Program-made: the position numbers and the translations under genes
From: Plecoglossus altivelis
Taxonomy: Eukaryota; Chordata; Actinopteri; Osmeriformes; Plecoglossidae
Length of the DNA stretch: 64,000 nt
Reading direction: 5' to 3'
Assembly (NCBI GenBank): GCA_036571765.1
Contig: BROE01000010.1
Span: 10,729,313-10,793,312, forward strand
Notes under the pieces: model-generated
Databases searched by the model: none
The model's input: only the letters and a program-made list of their open reading frames with translations
What the model was told of the DNA's origin: nothing
In this document: positions 25,991-38,267 of the stretch, piece by piece
How positions within the stretch are numbered: position 1 is the stretch's first letter
Layout: every line of letters starts with the position of its first letter

Positions 25991-28900
25991 TCTGTGTGTG
26001 TTAACTTCCCTGGAGGATCTGGCCCAGTGTAACGCCTAGAAAGAAGTCAGTTGGATGCATTCAGCCTGCATCTGTTGGAAACATCACTGGATCCCTAATG
26101 TGTTCAGCTGACATTGACAGAGGAGGGGATTCCTAATACTGTACATAGCTGCCGCTAGACTTCACTGATATTCTGCTGTTAAAGGATTCATACTAACACA
26201 CGCACACACACACACACACATGCACTCAATTGTAACCTGTGTTACTTCCTCCAGAGATTTCTCCACATTTTTGTTTTGCAACTGGCCCTTCAAAAATAAT
26301 TGAAACTCCAGTCAGCTTCCTGTAGAGTAGACCGCAAATGAACAGGCAGGCAAAAACACTGGCAAAAAAATGGATTGACGTGCCACTGTCCAAGTCAAGG
26401 AGAGCCTTTACCTTTAGGCGAGAGGTTTAAATGCCGTCTTATCAGCCTTGAGTCTTGTCAAACTTGAAATACTGCATGCAAATCTACTTGCTGAGTCACG
26501 AGTCGCCTTCGGGTAACTCTGGTTGAAGTTCAGGACAACAGCAGATGATGTCTGTCACTCCGTCGAGTCCCACACATGAGATACACCAGCAGAGATTAGA
26601 GCGTTGGCATTTCCTTGACAACAATCGCTTTTCACTGAAACCAGAATTTTGGCTTTCGTTTTTCTTTTATATTCACCTTCTTTGGCACCGGACCCTCTTC
26701 TGTCTACCTGTGAACCTTCTGGGGAAGAGGGTGTGTGGAGTGCTTTTGGTGTCGGAGAGAGAAAAATAGATTTTTTTTTTTTTGGGGGGGAAACGCGGCT
26801 GCACCGGCCCTTAGTTTGACGGCTGAGTGGATGCAAGACGCTGACAACCCGAGCACAAGGTGAGAGGTCGTCTTAGTGGAAAGAAAACGTAAGCTTTCTC
26901 ACAATAGATGAAGTCATCGGTCGAGAATGGATAGGCTTGTTAGATTACCGGTGTTTGCAAATACTTTCCAGGACAACGTTTGCGGATACGATGTTAGTAA
27001 TCTAAGCCGCGAGAGGGGTTTGGAACAATCCTCTCCAGCTCAGGTTGAAGTCATCGGGCAAGATCGAATAAGCAAGCTAAACAGATGCATAGGAGCCAGT
27101 GTGCTGTCTGAATAACAGCCCCGGGCTTCTCTCCCCGTTGAGATGCTTCACTGGTTACGAGATGCCTGTAAGTGTCACACAAACGTAATGAGCAGCGCGG
27201 ACTCAGCGAAAGTTCTTCACCTTTCGCTGCTACCATGGGGGTGATGTCATCGGGGTTATAGCATGTGTGTTGTATTTGCCCTTTTTTGGGTCCTATTTCA
27301 GGCACGTAAGTCAGACCCGAGCCAGTATCTACCGGGATTGTTTGGTCGCAACAACTTTCCAGCGCTTTCCTCAACTGTCAGACCCGACCACACTGCTGAG
27401 GCGGTTCCTTGGCATCGGTCGTCAAGACGCTCGCCACATTTCTTTAACCGTTGCCGTGCCACAGAAGCTGCTCCAGTTGGATGGGCCCGTGACCGGGGAA
27501 CTGGATCTGAGCAAACCTAAAGCACTGATGGCTGTGGGGGTAGTCCCACGATATGGTTCAGAGAGATGGATGGCAGATGAAGGAAGAAAGTAGTGTTTCT
27601 CCATGGGATCTGTTGGGATGACACACTTCCAGAATTCTGGAAGGTTCTGGTCATGGAGGAGGTTGATGGGAGATCTCTGGAGATGCTTGTTAGAATAAGC
27701 TTCGGCTGAGAATCTCGCTAGGCGGTCTTGAAGTCTCCAGTGAATGTTTTCTCATTTCAACTCATCTTTGGTCATCCAGGCCACTGTTTCTCCAACAAAT
27801 ATTGTGTTTCCATCATAAACTTTGATTGGAGAGTTTCGTTCCTTAATCGCTCTGCACTCAACACAGCATTTCACCGTCGAACCCTTCACAACACTGGGGG
27901 AGATGCTGGTCTCAATTCAGAGTTGGACCACACCCAGCCTCCTCTCTGAAGCCGTCTCTGCTTTCCCTCTGGAACTGGTTATCTTTGTCCAGCAGCCAAA
28001 GGACGTGTTATAGTAGCCCCAACGGGAATATCTCCAGACCAGTCCCTCATTTTCCAAGACATTTGGGATAACAAAACCTGTCCCACCTCACCACACAGTT
28101 CCTATCCCAGCCCTGAAGCCTCATTTCAGTTCTTCTCCCCTCTACTTCCCAGCGCAAGTCGCTGCAACGCTGACCGCACGCTGCTGTTACTGACGATGAG
28201 CTGCGTCTCACGGACGTCTTCGAATCCCTCCCTCTCGCAACGGTGTCGTCAATTCATCCACCGTTGGTATTATCGATTGTAATCCTTGGGCCTTTCCCCA
28301 TCCACCCTCATTGGACCAGGGGGTGTGGGGGGAGGGGGGGTGACTGAGACCTGCTTAACGAGTCAGAGCCCAGCTAACGATATGGGCCGCGATAAAAGAA
28401 TGTTATTGTTTCGACGCTGGTCGGTCAAGTCACGGGGTTCTCCGCAACCCCCTCAGGGATATCCTGCAGAGCCCTCAGTCAAGGCGCTTAACCTCAATTA
28501 GGGAGTTGGGCCCTTTACACTTCTGATCAAGCTGTGACTGGAATGCAAACTGCTGTAGACCCGCCAGTGCAACCGAAGCTGTCTCGTTAAAACAATGCTG
28601 CGTTCAGAGCAAGTCGCTGTACCGAACTCCGAGCGTTCTGGGTTTTTGCCGCGAGGCTGCTAGGCCTCTGCAACACGAACGCTGGGGCTGGCGATGGCTC
28701 ACTGCCCACCGACAGTACAAACCTCTTTGATCTGTTTATACATTTGTCTGATGATGCAGACATTGGTGTTTTCAGGGTTCGCGCCGCTGACTCTAATGCC
28801 AAGTTAAGTAGATTCCCACAGTGTCTGTTTCCTGGTGGTTTATTGTTTTCTCCCACATTGAGCTGGGGGATGAAAACAAATTCTGTCTGTGTGCCTGCTG

Positions 28901-31257
28901 CGTTGGGGTTGGAAAGTGCTGTTTAATTTTCTTGAGATAATCTAACCACACCCTTGCATTCCTGCTTGGGGCACCCCGGCTGGGCTTGTGGGACTTTCTC
29001 ACAGGTTTTCTCTGCTCTCCCTCCTGCTTCCCACCCTTCCCTCCCCCTTATCTTCTCCCACTTTGTCTTCCTACACTTTCACCCGGATTTGTCCAGATCA
29101 CCAAGAGGAGAACTCACAGGTCTGCATTTGTGTCAGAGTGCGTGTATGTGAGTGTACGTGCGCGTGTGTATATGTGTGTGTGAAAGAGGGAAGAAGAGAC
29201 AATAGTTGTGAAATGGAAAGGTTGTGCAGTGCATGGCATAGAAATGATAAATATAGCCTAGGAGTTAACGCCTCCTTTGGCGTAGAGGAAGTTAGTTTAT
29301 TCAATTAATCAATTTCCTGGTTGCGTAAGTGTCCGGGACTGGCGTTGCTGTTGACAGTGGACTGTTGCTCACCATCATATCAAGGTTCCTTACTGTTGTT
29401 CCCCAATGTTGCTTTGGGCCACAGGATGAGAGAACAACTGGAAAGTGTTTGTCTGGTTGGGCCTGCTATGTGTCTTTGAGTTCAGCCCTCTGGATGGTGA
29501 GTTGGGGACATCTGCTTTAGGGGGGGTGGGGGTCCTCTACACCCACCTCACCCTGGGATACTCTCCTCTCCCTCTCGTCATCCATCTTTTAAGAACAGTG
29601 GGAGGAGTTGATCTTCCCCTACCTCTCCTGAACACACATGCACACTACAAACACAGATTCACCAACATTTACCATCCGGGGCCACAGTCTTTCACAGGCC
29701 CGTCGACCGGCCGAGTTGTGCTTGGTGCGTGAATCATGTCTGCGCTGAAAGACGCGGTCCGCTAGGTCAAGTGGTTGTTGACAGGAAGCGTGCAGGCTGA
29801 TTGCGTGCGACTTCCTCGAAGAGACGCGTGGCCTCTCTCCCAGAGAGGTGACCGGCACCTAACTGACAAGAACCTTCTGATGACCTTTCCACAGTCTGGC
29901 CTCTATCTTCCCTCTTCAACACACGTTGAGGAAGGCACAGAGGCTAACCGAGGCTCGTTTTTGAAAGCCCCTCACCTCCTGCTGCCCCCCCCCCATCTCA
30001 ACACACACACATGAAATCTCCAGGAAGGATTATTAGAGTTAAATAAATAGGACGTTTAACGGGTTCCCCTCCCTCGCCCCTGGGGAACCCTGCGCATACC
30101 TGCACGCCAGGGGAACGTTCCATTAGTGTGCACCCCTCCACCACACAAAATACCCCCCCTCTCCTCCCGGGTCGTTTGACACTGTGGGCAAAAGGGAAAT
30201 GAGGGGGCACGCCACAGGAATGAGGGCATTTTTGGGGGGGGGCGGGTGAAATTGGGCAGGTGGGGGTTCGGACTGTTAAAGGATGAGGTGATGTTGAGGG
30301 TGCGTTTGGTCGGAAACTGGGAAAATGAGGGCTGTGACAGACAGGAGAGGTCCAGCACTCAAACGTGATGCTTCATATCAACAGAAACGTAGCAGTAAAC
30401 ATACAGGAGGACTTTGCTCTGTGTCCATGTATGCCTGTTTACTGCATGTTAATGATCTTGGTGCGACCGTGTAGTTTTGTGCTAATATTTGTCTGAGAAC
30501 TGCCCGAAAGCGCGAGCCAAGATTAATCTTACCATGCAAACAATACAAACCAAACTACTACAAATGATACAATGACCAAATACTATTACTGCCTCATAGC
30601 CTGCCAATCTAATCTCAGCGGATGTTCAATGACCCAGTCCGACCTGATAGTGAGGCAGTGTGTAACAAGGAGATAGTCTCAGGGTTGAGTGAAGTCCCAG
30701 AAGGGGGTTTGAAGCGAGTGGGATCACTGTCCCAGTGCCCTGAGTGCCAGACACTCATTAAAGACACCGTAAAACATGCTTCAGAGGTGCATGCTAGGCC
30801 TGGGCTGAATTACCTGCCTTGGCGCTCGCTCCCAGAGACTCCAGGTCTGTCCTGGCAGAACAATGGCCACTGTGTCAGACCCCTTGTCCTGGCATTTTCA
30901 TTTGTCCCATAATTTGTCCCATAATAAAAATAAATGAGCAGACTCAGTGTTTAGAATCAGGATGTATGTGTAGTTGAATGTATGTGTGTGCATGTGTGTG
31001 GGACTGCCTGGGTGTGTGTGTGTGGGGGTGCCTTTGTGTGTGTGTGTGTGTGTGTGTGCGTGTGCGTGTGCGCGTGCGTGTCCAGTTCTGCTTCTGTGGG
31101 CAGCACATTCTGGACAATCAGCAAAGCAAAGTTGACCGTGTCAAAGTTGGACTACACGGTTTATCAGCTTAACTGTGTGAGACTTCAGAGACACAACACG
31201 ACTTAAAGATTAGCGTGTTAGAGCTTGTTGCGCGTGTGTAAGTGCGCGTGTGTGCTT

Positions 31258-31298
31258 GTGTGTGTGTGTGTGTGTGCGTGCGTGCGTGTGTGTGTATG
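31258..31298. repeat. (GT)n microsatellite with GCGTGC interruptions
   Basis: Part of a wider GT-rich block that begins near 31000. Confidence 0.9.
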
Positions 31299-32166
31299 CA
31301 AGTGTACCTTTCCAGTTTGTTTCGTATTGATTCAACCGCAAGTGTAAGATAACTCATCCATGTAGAGGAATGCAGTTTTCTCAACAGAGATCTCGGAGCA
31401 GAGCGGACACGTGCTTTTACAGAGCTCATAAAGACTACTAAACCATTCCAACCACTGACACAAGATTGGTGGAAATGGCCTCGGGTGAACTAAATAGCAA
31501 AGACGCCATTTCCCTTCGTAAAACGACAACAGACAAAAACATTGGAGGACTGTTGAATTTCACAACCAAACCAAAAACAAACAGCTTGATTGTGCCACCG
31601 TGGAGTTCATTTTACTGGACATTTCACATGTAGTATCGTTGTTGTAATGGAGTTCTGGGACATCGGACACCCACATTCACTGCATCGATGGGACAGTCTT
31701 AAGTACTGACACTTCCTGAAGAGATCAATTATAGTATAAAACTCTTATTAAACTCTCAATTATAGACTTATTAAACTCCCATTCTTCAACATAGAAGAGC
31801 AGTCTAATCTGCATGTCTGATGGATAATGGATGGTGACGATTTAAGACATAGTACAAGGTTTATACCAAGGAACCAATGATTTGTCGGTGTATGGAAACA
31901 TGAACGAGAGGAACCAGCTATCTGAAATGATGCGCATCATAATGGTGCTGATTTTTAGGTCAATTTCATTGGAGGTGTCGTCCACTGGGCGTGGTCTAAC
32001 TACAGCTTTCTATCCCGTATTGTTTTATCCATGCAAATGTATTTAATTTAAAGATCGAGTTTCCATTATATAAGTATGGAAAGATTACTATATTTTAGAA
32101 TAGGTCGTCACTTCACCCCACCTGCTCAGTACGCTTGCTGTTAGTGGCTTGTCTAAACCGAGGGCA

Positions 32167-32205
32167 CACGTGGTTTTGGCACTATCGAGTTTCCTCACCC
32201 ACGTG
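32167..32205. promoter_or_regulatory. Pair of CACGTG E-boxes
   Basis: Two perfect CACGTG palindromes, at 32167-32172 and 32200-32205, lie 33 bp apart (about three helical turns), roughly 190-220 bp upstream of the candidate TATA box. They are typical bHLH (USF/Myc/TFE-type) sites. Function is not shown. Confidence 0.3.
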
Positions 32206-32388
32206 AAATTTCCGGTATTACGAAAACAGTACGGTAACTTAATAATTGCGTGTTGAAGGATTGTGTTTCATTTATAGAGAATAGATTAGATGCATGCACT
32301 GTTTTGTGATTTTTTTTAGGAAGTAATCTTCATCAAGGAAATCAGACACAGGAGTAGGCTACGGTGTAGCGTATTTGCTTTGCAAGCT

Positions 32389-32580
32389 TATATAATTGCA
32401 ACAACATTTGCACGAAATCGCTATACGTGTTTAGGTCTCTGATCGGCTGAATGTGATATCAGCTTTTTGATTTCATTTGTCAGGAATGCAAGCTTAAGCC
32501 GGTATACATGGCTGTGTGTCTGTGAAGGCGGGTACAAATGACACCGAGACTACAACGCCTCTAGTCAAAATCAATCGAAG
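32389..32580 (+). promoter_or_regulatory. Candidate SLC6 promoter and 5' non-coding exon
   Basis: TATATAA at 32389-32395 is followed by a stretch ending CGAAG|GTATGT, a strong splice donor at 32581. A leader exon of about 32420-32580 spliced to 33406 would fit the acceptor before the coding start. No transcript evidence is available; this is inference from motif spacing. Confidence 0.25.
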
Positions 32581-33405
32581 GTATGTTATAACGTTTTGTT
32601 TCGCATTGCTGCATGATATAAAAATATAATGTGGATATCAAGCGACATTTCCGTACACTGATATAAAAAAAAAATCTAAATGCGATCCTAAATAGCCACG
32701 GGAATGATCCTAACCGCCGAATATCGCGCATTTTTTCGATTTCTTAGTAAAGCAATCTCTCTGTGGTCAAAACGTCTTCAAAAAGTGCACAGATGAATCA
32801 AATCTGATGTTATGTCACCTACAGAGATCCATTCTGTTAGTGGCTCGCCCCAGGAAAGGTTACTGTCTCGCACTTACGTCATCCAAACACAGTCACATGG
32901 AAAAACATGGTCATATGACTGGTTGGAGGAGAGGAAGTTTTCAGCTGACTAGACAAGGCAATGTAACAGTGTGAAGGAAAGGGAGTGGAAGGGATAGAGA
33001 GAGGGGGGGGGGTTCTTAAACAATGCCTGTGTTGCTTAGAGACCCAGCAACATGAAAGTACTATGAGAGATCTTTTTTAATCATCTCCCAATGAGTGGAC
33101 CTTTTCCTCTCTCCACCCTGAGCAACGGTTGCCGAGCAGAACGTGCGTCGCCTGTGGTGGTATGATAAGGAACTCCCAACACCAAGCTGTAGCGGTGGTG
33201 TTGATAAGACCACTGAGCAACCGTCATTTTAAAGTAGGACTTTGAGGAAACAGGTTCCACAACAACACGTAACGTAGCCTCCGAAATGTAGGTTCCGAGT
33301 GAACGTGGTTTATTTCTCTCGCACCAGGGCGACCTCAAGCGCTATCCCTCTCTCCCCCATCTCTCTCTGTCTCCCTCCCCCACTCTCTCTCCCTTCTCCC
33401 TGCAG

Positions 33406-33436
33406 GGGAGTGTGCGTTCCTCATCCTGGAGTGACC
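33406..33436 (+). other. 5' UTR part of the first SLC6 coding exon
   Basis: A CT-rich tract ends in a good splice acceptor (CCCTGCAG, to 33405), followed by 31 nt before the ATG. This implies at least one upstream non-coding exon. Confidence 0.6.
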
Positions 33437-35536
33437 ATGTCTGGCCAGCCCACAGTGGAGCAAGAGGCTGGGCTGTTGCCGGGGGCCCTGCAGGTGAAAA
33501 GCTCCACGGGGCTGGAGGTTGAGGAGGTGAACCTGCTGGATCGAGGCCAGTGGGCCAACAAGGCTGAGTTCCTGCTGGCCGTGGCTGGACAGATCATCGG
33601 CCTGGGCAACGTGTGGAGGTTCCCCTACCTCTGCTACAAGAACGGAGGAGGTGAGAAGCGAGTGGACTCTGCTGTTTAGGCAGGCGGGACGAGCTAGTTA
33701 AGGGGAGCTGATATGCGCGTCGTATGTTGTCATTTGCAGACTGAATGTGTCCATGTTTGGGTATGAGCTCGTGTGTGTGTGTGTTACAGGTGTGTTCTTT
33801 GTGCCCTACCTGTTGTTCCTCTTCCTGTGCGGTGTTCCCCTCTTCCTGTTGGAGACCTCTCTGGGGCAGTTCACCAGCTTGGGTGGTGTCAGTGCCTGGA
33901 GGACCATCTGCCCGCTGTTTGGAGGTACGCACACACACACACACACACGTCTGCGCAGAGCCAAGAGGATGAATGGGAATGCTGAGAAACACCGTAACCT
34001 CTGTAACACATGCTCGTGTTTATAGTCACTTTGACTTTCATCTTTCGAATTGAACTTGTCATTTACCCTCCAACACATGCCTCCTGTGTTGTATTTGTAT
34101 GTTATATTCATTATATAACATAAGGAACAACTGAGGAGATAAAACGGAGGGAGTTGTCTTCATCAAGGGAACTCCGGGTAGCCAGACTGATGAAACACTC
34201 CTTAAATCCTAAAAAAAACAATAAAAGGTTTCAGTCTTGTTTCAGTCAGCCTGTCTCCTTTTCCTCCTCTTTCGCCTCTCTGTGGACAAGAACAGCCCGC
34301 ATTGATCTCACATTTGAACACACACTCCTCAGCTGCACCCTAGCTCTTCAGCCATGTCCTGGCCAGGGACATCTGCTTTGCGTGTTTTTCTATCTGGGAG
34401 AACACATCTCTGCGATACGTATCTCAGAGCAAGCGGTCCCCTGCACTAGGGGTGTCAAACCCTGGTCCTTAAGGGCAGCTGTCCTGAAAGCTTGAGATGT
34501 TTCCCTGCTCTAGCACATCCTGATTCTACCTGGACCCTTGAACCCTGGACCTTCTTTCTAGAGGGCAGAAGGTCAAGTCTCTGAGCCCCCTGCCAGACAG
34601 CTGTGCCCAACAGCTCCATGTGGAGCACAGCTGAACCTTACACACACATACACACCGACACATGCCCACACGACACTCCAGAACAGCTACAAATGTTTTG
34701 TTAACGGTGGGAGGGGGGAGTGGTGTGGGGTAGGGAGAGCAAGGCTTGTGTTAGCAGATGGCTGGACATGGCTGCTTCTTATATGTCTTATACTCTGTAC
34801 TACCAGTCTTGATCGTTGTTCAAATCTGTGTGTGTGCGTGCGTGTGTGTGTGTGTGCAGGTCTAGGCTATGCCAGCCAGGTGATGATCCTACATGGGTGT
34901 GTGTACTACATTGTGATCCTGGCCTGGGCTGTGTTCTACCTGGTGCACAGCTTCCAAAGTGTGCTGCCCTGGGCTCACTGCAACAACACCTGGAACACAG
35001 GTGGGACCACAAGGGCCATGGAATACTGTCACTGAACATGTGCTTTTTTTACCAATGGTTTCCCAAAGGTTTTGCCACAATTTGTTGTTTCTCACAGAAA
35101 ACAAGATTTCAAAGCCATGTTATAAGATTTCCCAAGATATTCTTTGACTCTGTGAGTTGAGTTGTTGTAGCATGATGTGCTGGAGGGTGATTTCTCTGTT
35201 GACATGCTGGTGTGTGTGTGTGTGTGTTATACTAGATGCCTGTGTACAGTTTGATGGCCAGAATATGACGACCAACAGGAGCAGTCTGTCTTTCAATGCT
35301 ACCTCGCCTGTTACAGAGTTCTGGGAGTGAGTCACGCACACATCCATGTACTGTTGTTATCACTTGGGGAGTCTAGTGAGCTGTTAATGTGTGTGTGCTC
35401 TTGTGTGTGTTTCCCTGTGTGTGTGTGCGTGTGTGTGTGTGCCGACGAGTGTGTGTGTTTGTGTGTCTGTACATGTGTGTGGTGGCATATGGGGGCCTGC
35501 GTGTGTGTGTGTATGTGTGCGCCTGCATGTGTTTCT

Positions 35537-35569
<33 letters not shown>

Positions 35570-38232
35570 GGCGGGAGGTGCTGCAGCTGTCCAGTGGTGT
35601 GGATGAAGTGGGGCCTGTCAGCTGGAGACTGGCTCTGTGTCTGCTGCTTGTCTGGGTCGTCTGCTACTTCTGTGTGTGGAAGGGAGTCAAATCCACCGGC
35701 AAGGTTAGCAACGCACACACACACGCACACGGTATTCCTTATCTTTCCGTAGACACGTATACACACTCGCTCTCTCTCAAACAAACATACATACAGTATT
35801 CTTTATCTCTCCCAGGCACACACAAATCCACATGCGTGCGCGCTTGCACAAACATACACATGGTGTGTCTTATCTTTCCCTACACACACACACTCTCTCT
35901 CAGACATGCTGCAGCTGCGTGTGTTTCTGGGATCCAGGTGGTCTACCTCACAGCAACCTTCCCCTATGTGATGCTGGCGGTCCTGCTGGTGCGGGGCGTC
36001 ACCCTGCCGGGAGCAGGCCAGGGCATCATCTACTACCTCAAACCAGACCCCCTCCGCCTGACTGACCCACAGGTACCCCCACCCTGTGCACCAAGACACA
36101 CACCTGGGAGAGAGAGAGCGTGGAACACGGTCATCGTTTATGCTCCTTTTCTACCTCTCTCGCTCTCTCTGTCTCACCTTCCTTCCCTGCTCTCCCCCTG
36201 CTGGGTCTTCCTCAGGTGTGGATGGATGCCGGAACTCAGGTATTCTTCTCCTACGGCATCTGTCTGGGGAGTCTGACAGCGCTGGGCAGCTACAACAAGT
36301 ACAACAACGACTGCTACAAGTGAGGCTCAAACACACACACACAGGTTTACCACACCGCCAGCATGCTGTTCCAAACACACAGAAATGGCTACAGAAAAGA
36401 ATCCAAAGGTTAAGTGTGGCCTGCTGACTGACGGACTGGACACATGGCATATGTAGGGGAGGGAGGGGTTGTAGATGTCTCCAGACCCTAGTGAGGGGTT
36501 CAGGTGGTGTGTTGTGTCCAGGAGGGTGACTCCCGGTGCTATGTGCTCTCCAGGGACTGTTTCATGCTCTGCCTACTGAACAGCGCCACCAGCTTCTGCG
36601 CTGGCTTCGCCATCTTCTCCGTCCTGGGCTTCATGGCTCAGGAGCAGGGGGTGGGCATCTCTGAAGTGGCTCAGTCAGGTACTGTGTGTGTGTGTGTGTG
36701 TTGTTTGTGTTTGCACTTTAGAGCTGACTGTGTGGATTTGCACTCCAGAACTGACACTGTCTGTTTGTCTCTGTCTGTCTGTCCGTGTGTGTGTGTGTGT
36801 CCACAGGCCCTGGTCTAGCCTTCATCGTGTATCCCCGGGCGGTGGCCATGATGCCTGTGCCACAGTTGTGGGCTGTGTGTTTCTTCCTCATGATCATCAT
36901 GCTGGGGCTGGACACCCAGGTTAAACACACACACACACACTTTTGACAGTGACACACGTCAGCCAGCACTCACGCACTCCGAGCCGCACGGTCCATGACA
37001 GCTCCAGCGTGTCTCCTGTATGCAGTTTGTGAGCCTGGAGGCCCTGATGACCTCTGTGAGTGACCTCTACCCCATGGCGGTCAGGAGAGGGCGACGGAGG
37101 GAGCTGCTGCTGCTGCTGGTCTGTGTAGTCTGCTTCCTGGTCGGACTGGTCATGGTGACCCCGGTGAGTGTGTCTGGCCCGACTGAGTGTGTGGTCTCTC
37201 TGGCTGGCTGCTCGTCTGGCCGGCTGGCTGCTTGTCTGGCCGGCTGGCTGGCCTATTGTCAGTGTGTCTGTGTGATAGTGCTGGGTCCTGACATATGTCT
37301 CTCTGCAGGGGGGGCTCTATGTGTTCCAGATCTACGACCACTTCTCCTGCAGCGGAGCCAGTTTGCTGCTCCTCTCCATCTTCCAGTCGCTGGCCGTGGG
37401 CTGGGTGTACGGTGAGACCCTCACACACACTCACAAACACACTCAGCATGGATATCCCCACTGTTCCCCTCCCCCGCCAGCGCCAACATTCCTATCGCAG
37501 TCGGTATATTAATCTGACTGTAGCTACCGCTGTTCAGCAGTGTGAGATGTATGTGGAGGAGACAGAGCCAGACCATTAACAGGGCCCCCTTCCTCCCGCT
37601 CAGACCCTAAATCAGCCCGGAACCGCGTCGCCACTCAGTCTCCATCAGGGGCCCCAGGAGAGCCTGTATCGGTCCAGCCGCTAGCGCCTAGCCTCCTGCT
37701 AACGCTAGCGCCGAACCCAATGCTAACGCTAACTCCCATGCACATCCCCATTGAGAGATCAGCGTTAGCGTCAAGGCCCAGCTGTGGTATCAGGCTGACA
37801 CTCACATGGAGTGTAGCTCTGCAAGGAATGTTTTCCCTCAAGGTCTTTATCTGGCCAGGCTGATGGAGGGCAGCTCGTTATTGTCCCATCGAAACCAGTT
37901 ATTATCTGTCAGATAAGACCGTGCATGAAACTTCCATGAGGAAACACAGACGGAGATGATCTTGAACTGAATCCCCACTCAGCTGGAATCCCAAGTATGT
38001 GTGGGTGTGCGTGTGTACATGTGTGTTTAAGTGTCCAAAAAGTGTGCGGGGGGGGGGCGTGGGTGTGTGTTCATGAGAGAGGGAGCGAAAGTGTGTTGCT
38101 GTGTGTTCCCAGGGAGCGATAAGGAATCCTGGCTGTATAATTCCCACAGCTCTCCTGTGGTGAGCAGTATGACTGCGGAGGTTTCTTTACAGCGCTTGAG
38201 ACGCCCGTCTGGTCTCCAGCGGTCTCTCTCTC

Positions 38233-38267
<35 letters not shown>

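Larger units (their letters stand above)
24734..31549. other. Gene-free stretch, fewer repeats
   Basis: Mostly single-copy DNA with GT arrays at 25936-25990 and 31258-31298, an AC run near 26200-26220 and a CpG-richer patch at 28130-28260. Open frames are short and resemble no family known to me. Confidence 0.5.
31550..33405. other. AT-richer, repeat-poor stretch upstream of the SLC6 coding region
   Basis: Microsatellites almost vanish here, in contrast to both sides. It holds the two E-boxes, a TATATAA with a strong downstream donor, GTCATATGAC (around 32911) and a CT-rich run to the exon acceptor at 33405. Reads as the SLC6 promoter, first exon and first intron. Confidence 0.4.

Noticed and set aside
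33299..33436. Upstream in-frame Met extending the SLC6 N-terminus by 46 residues
   Set aside because: A clear splice acceptor lies at 33405 inside this extension and the extra residues are a translated CT-rich tract.
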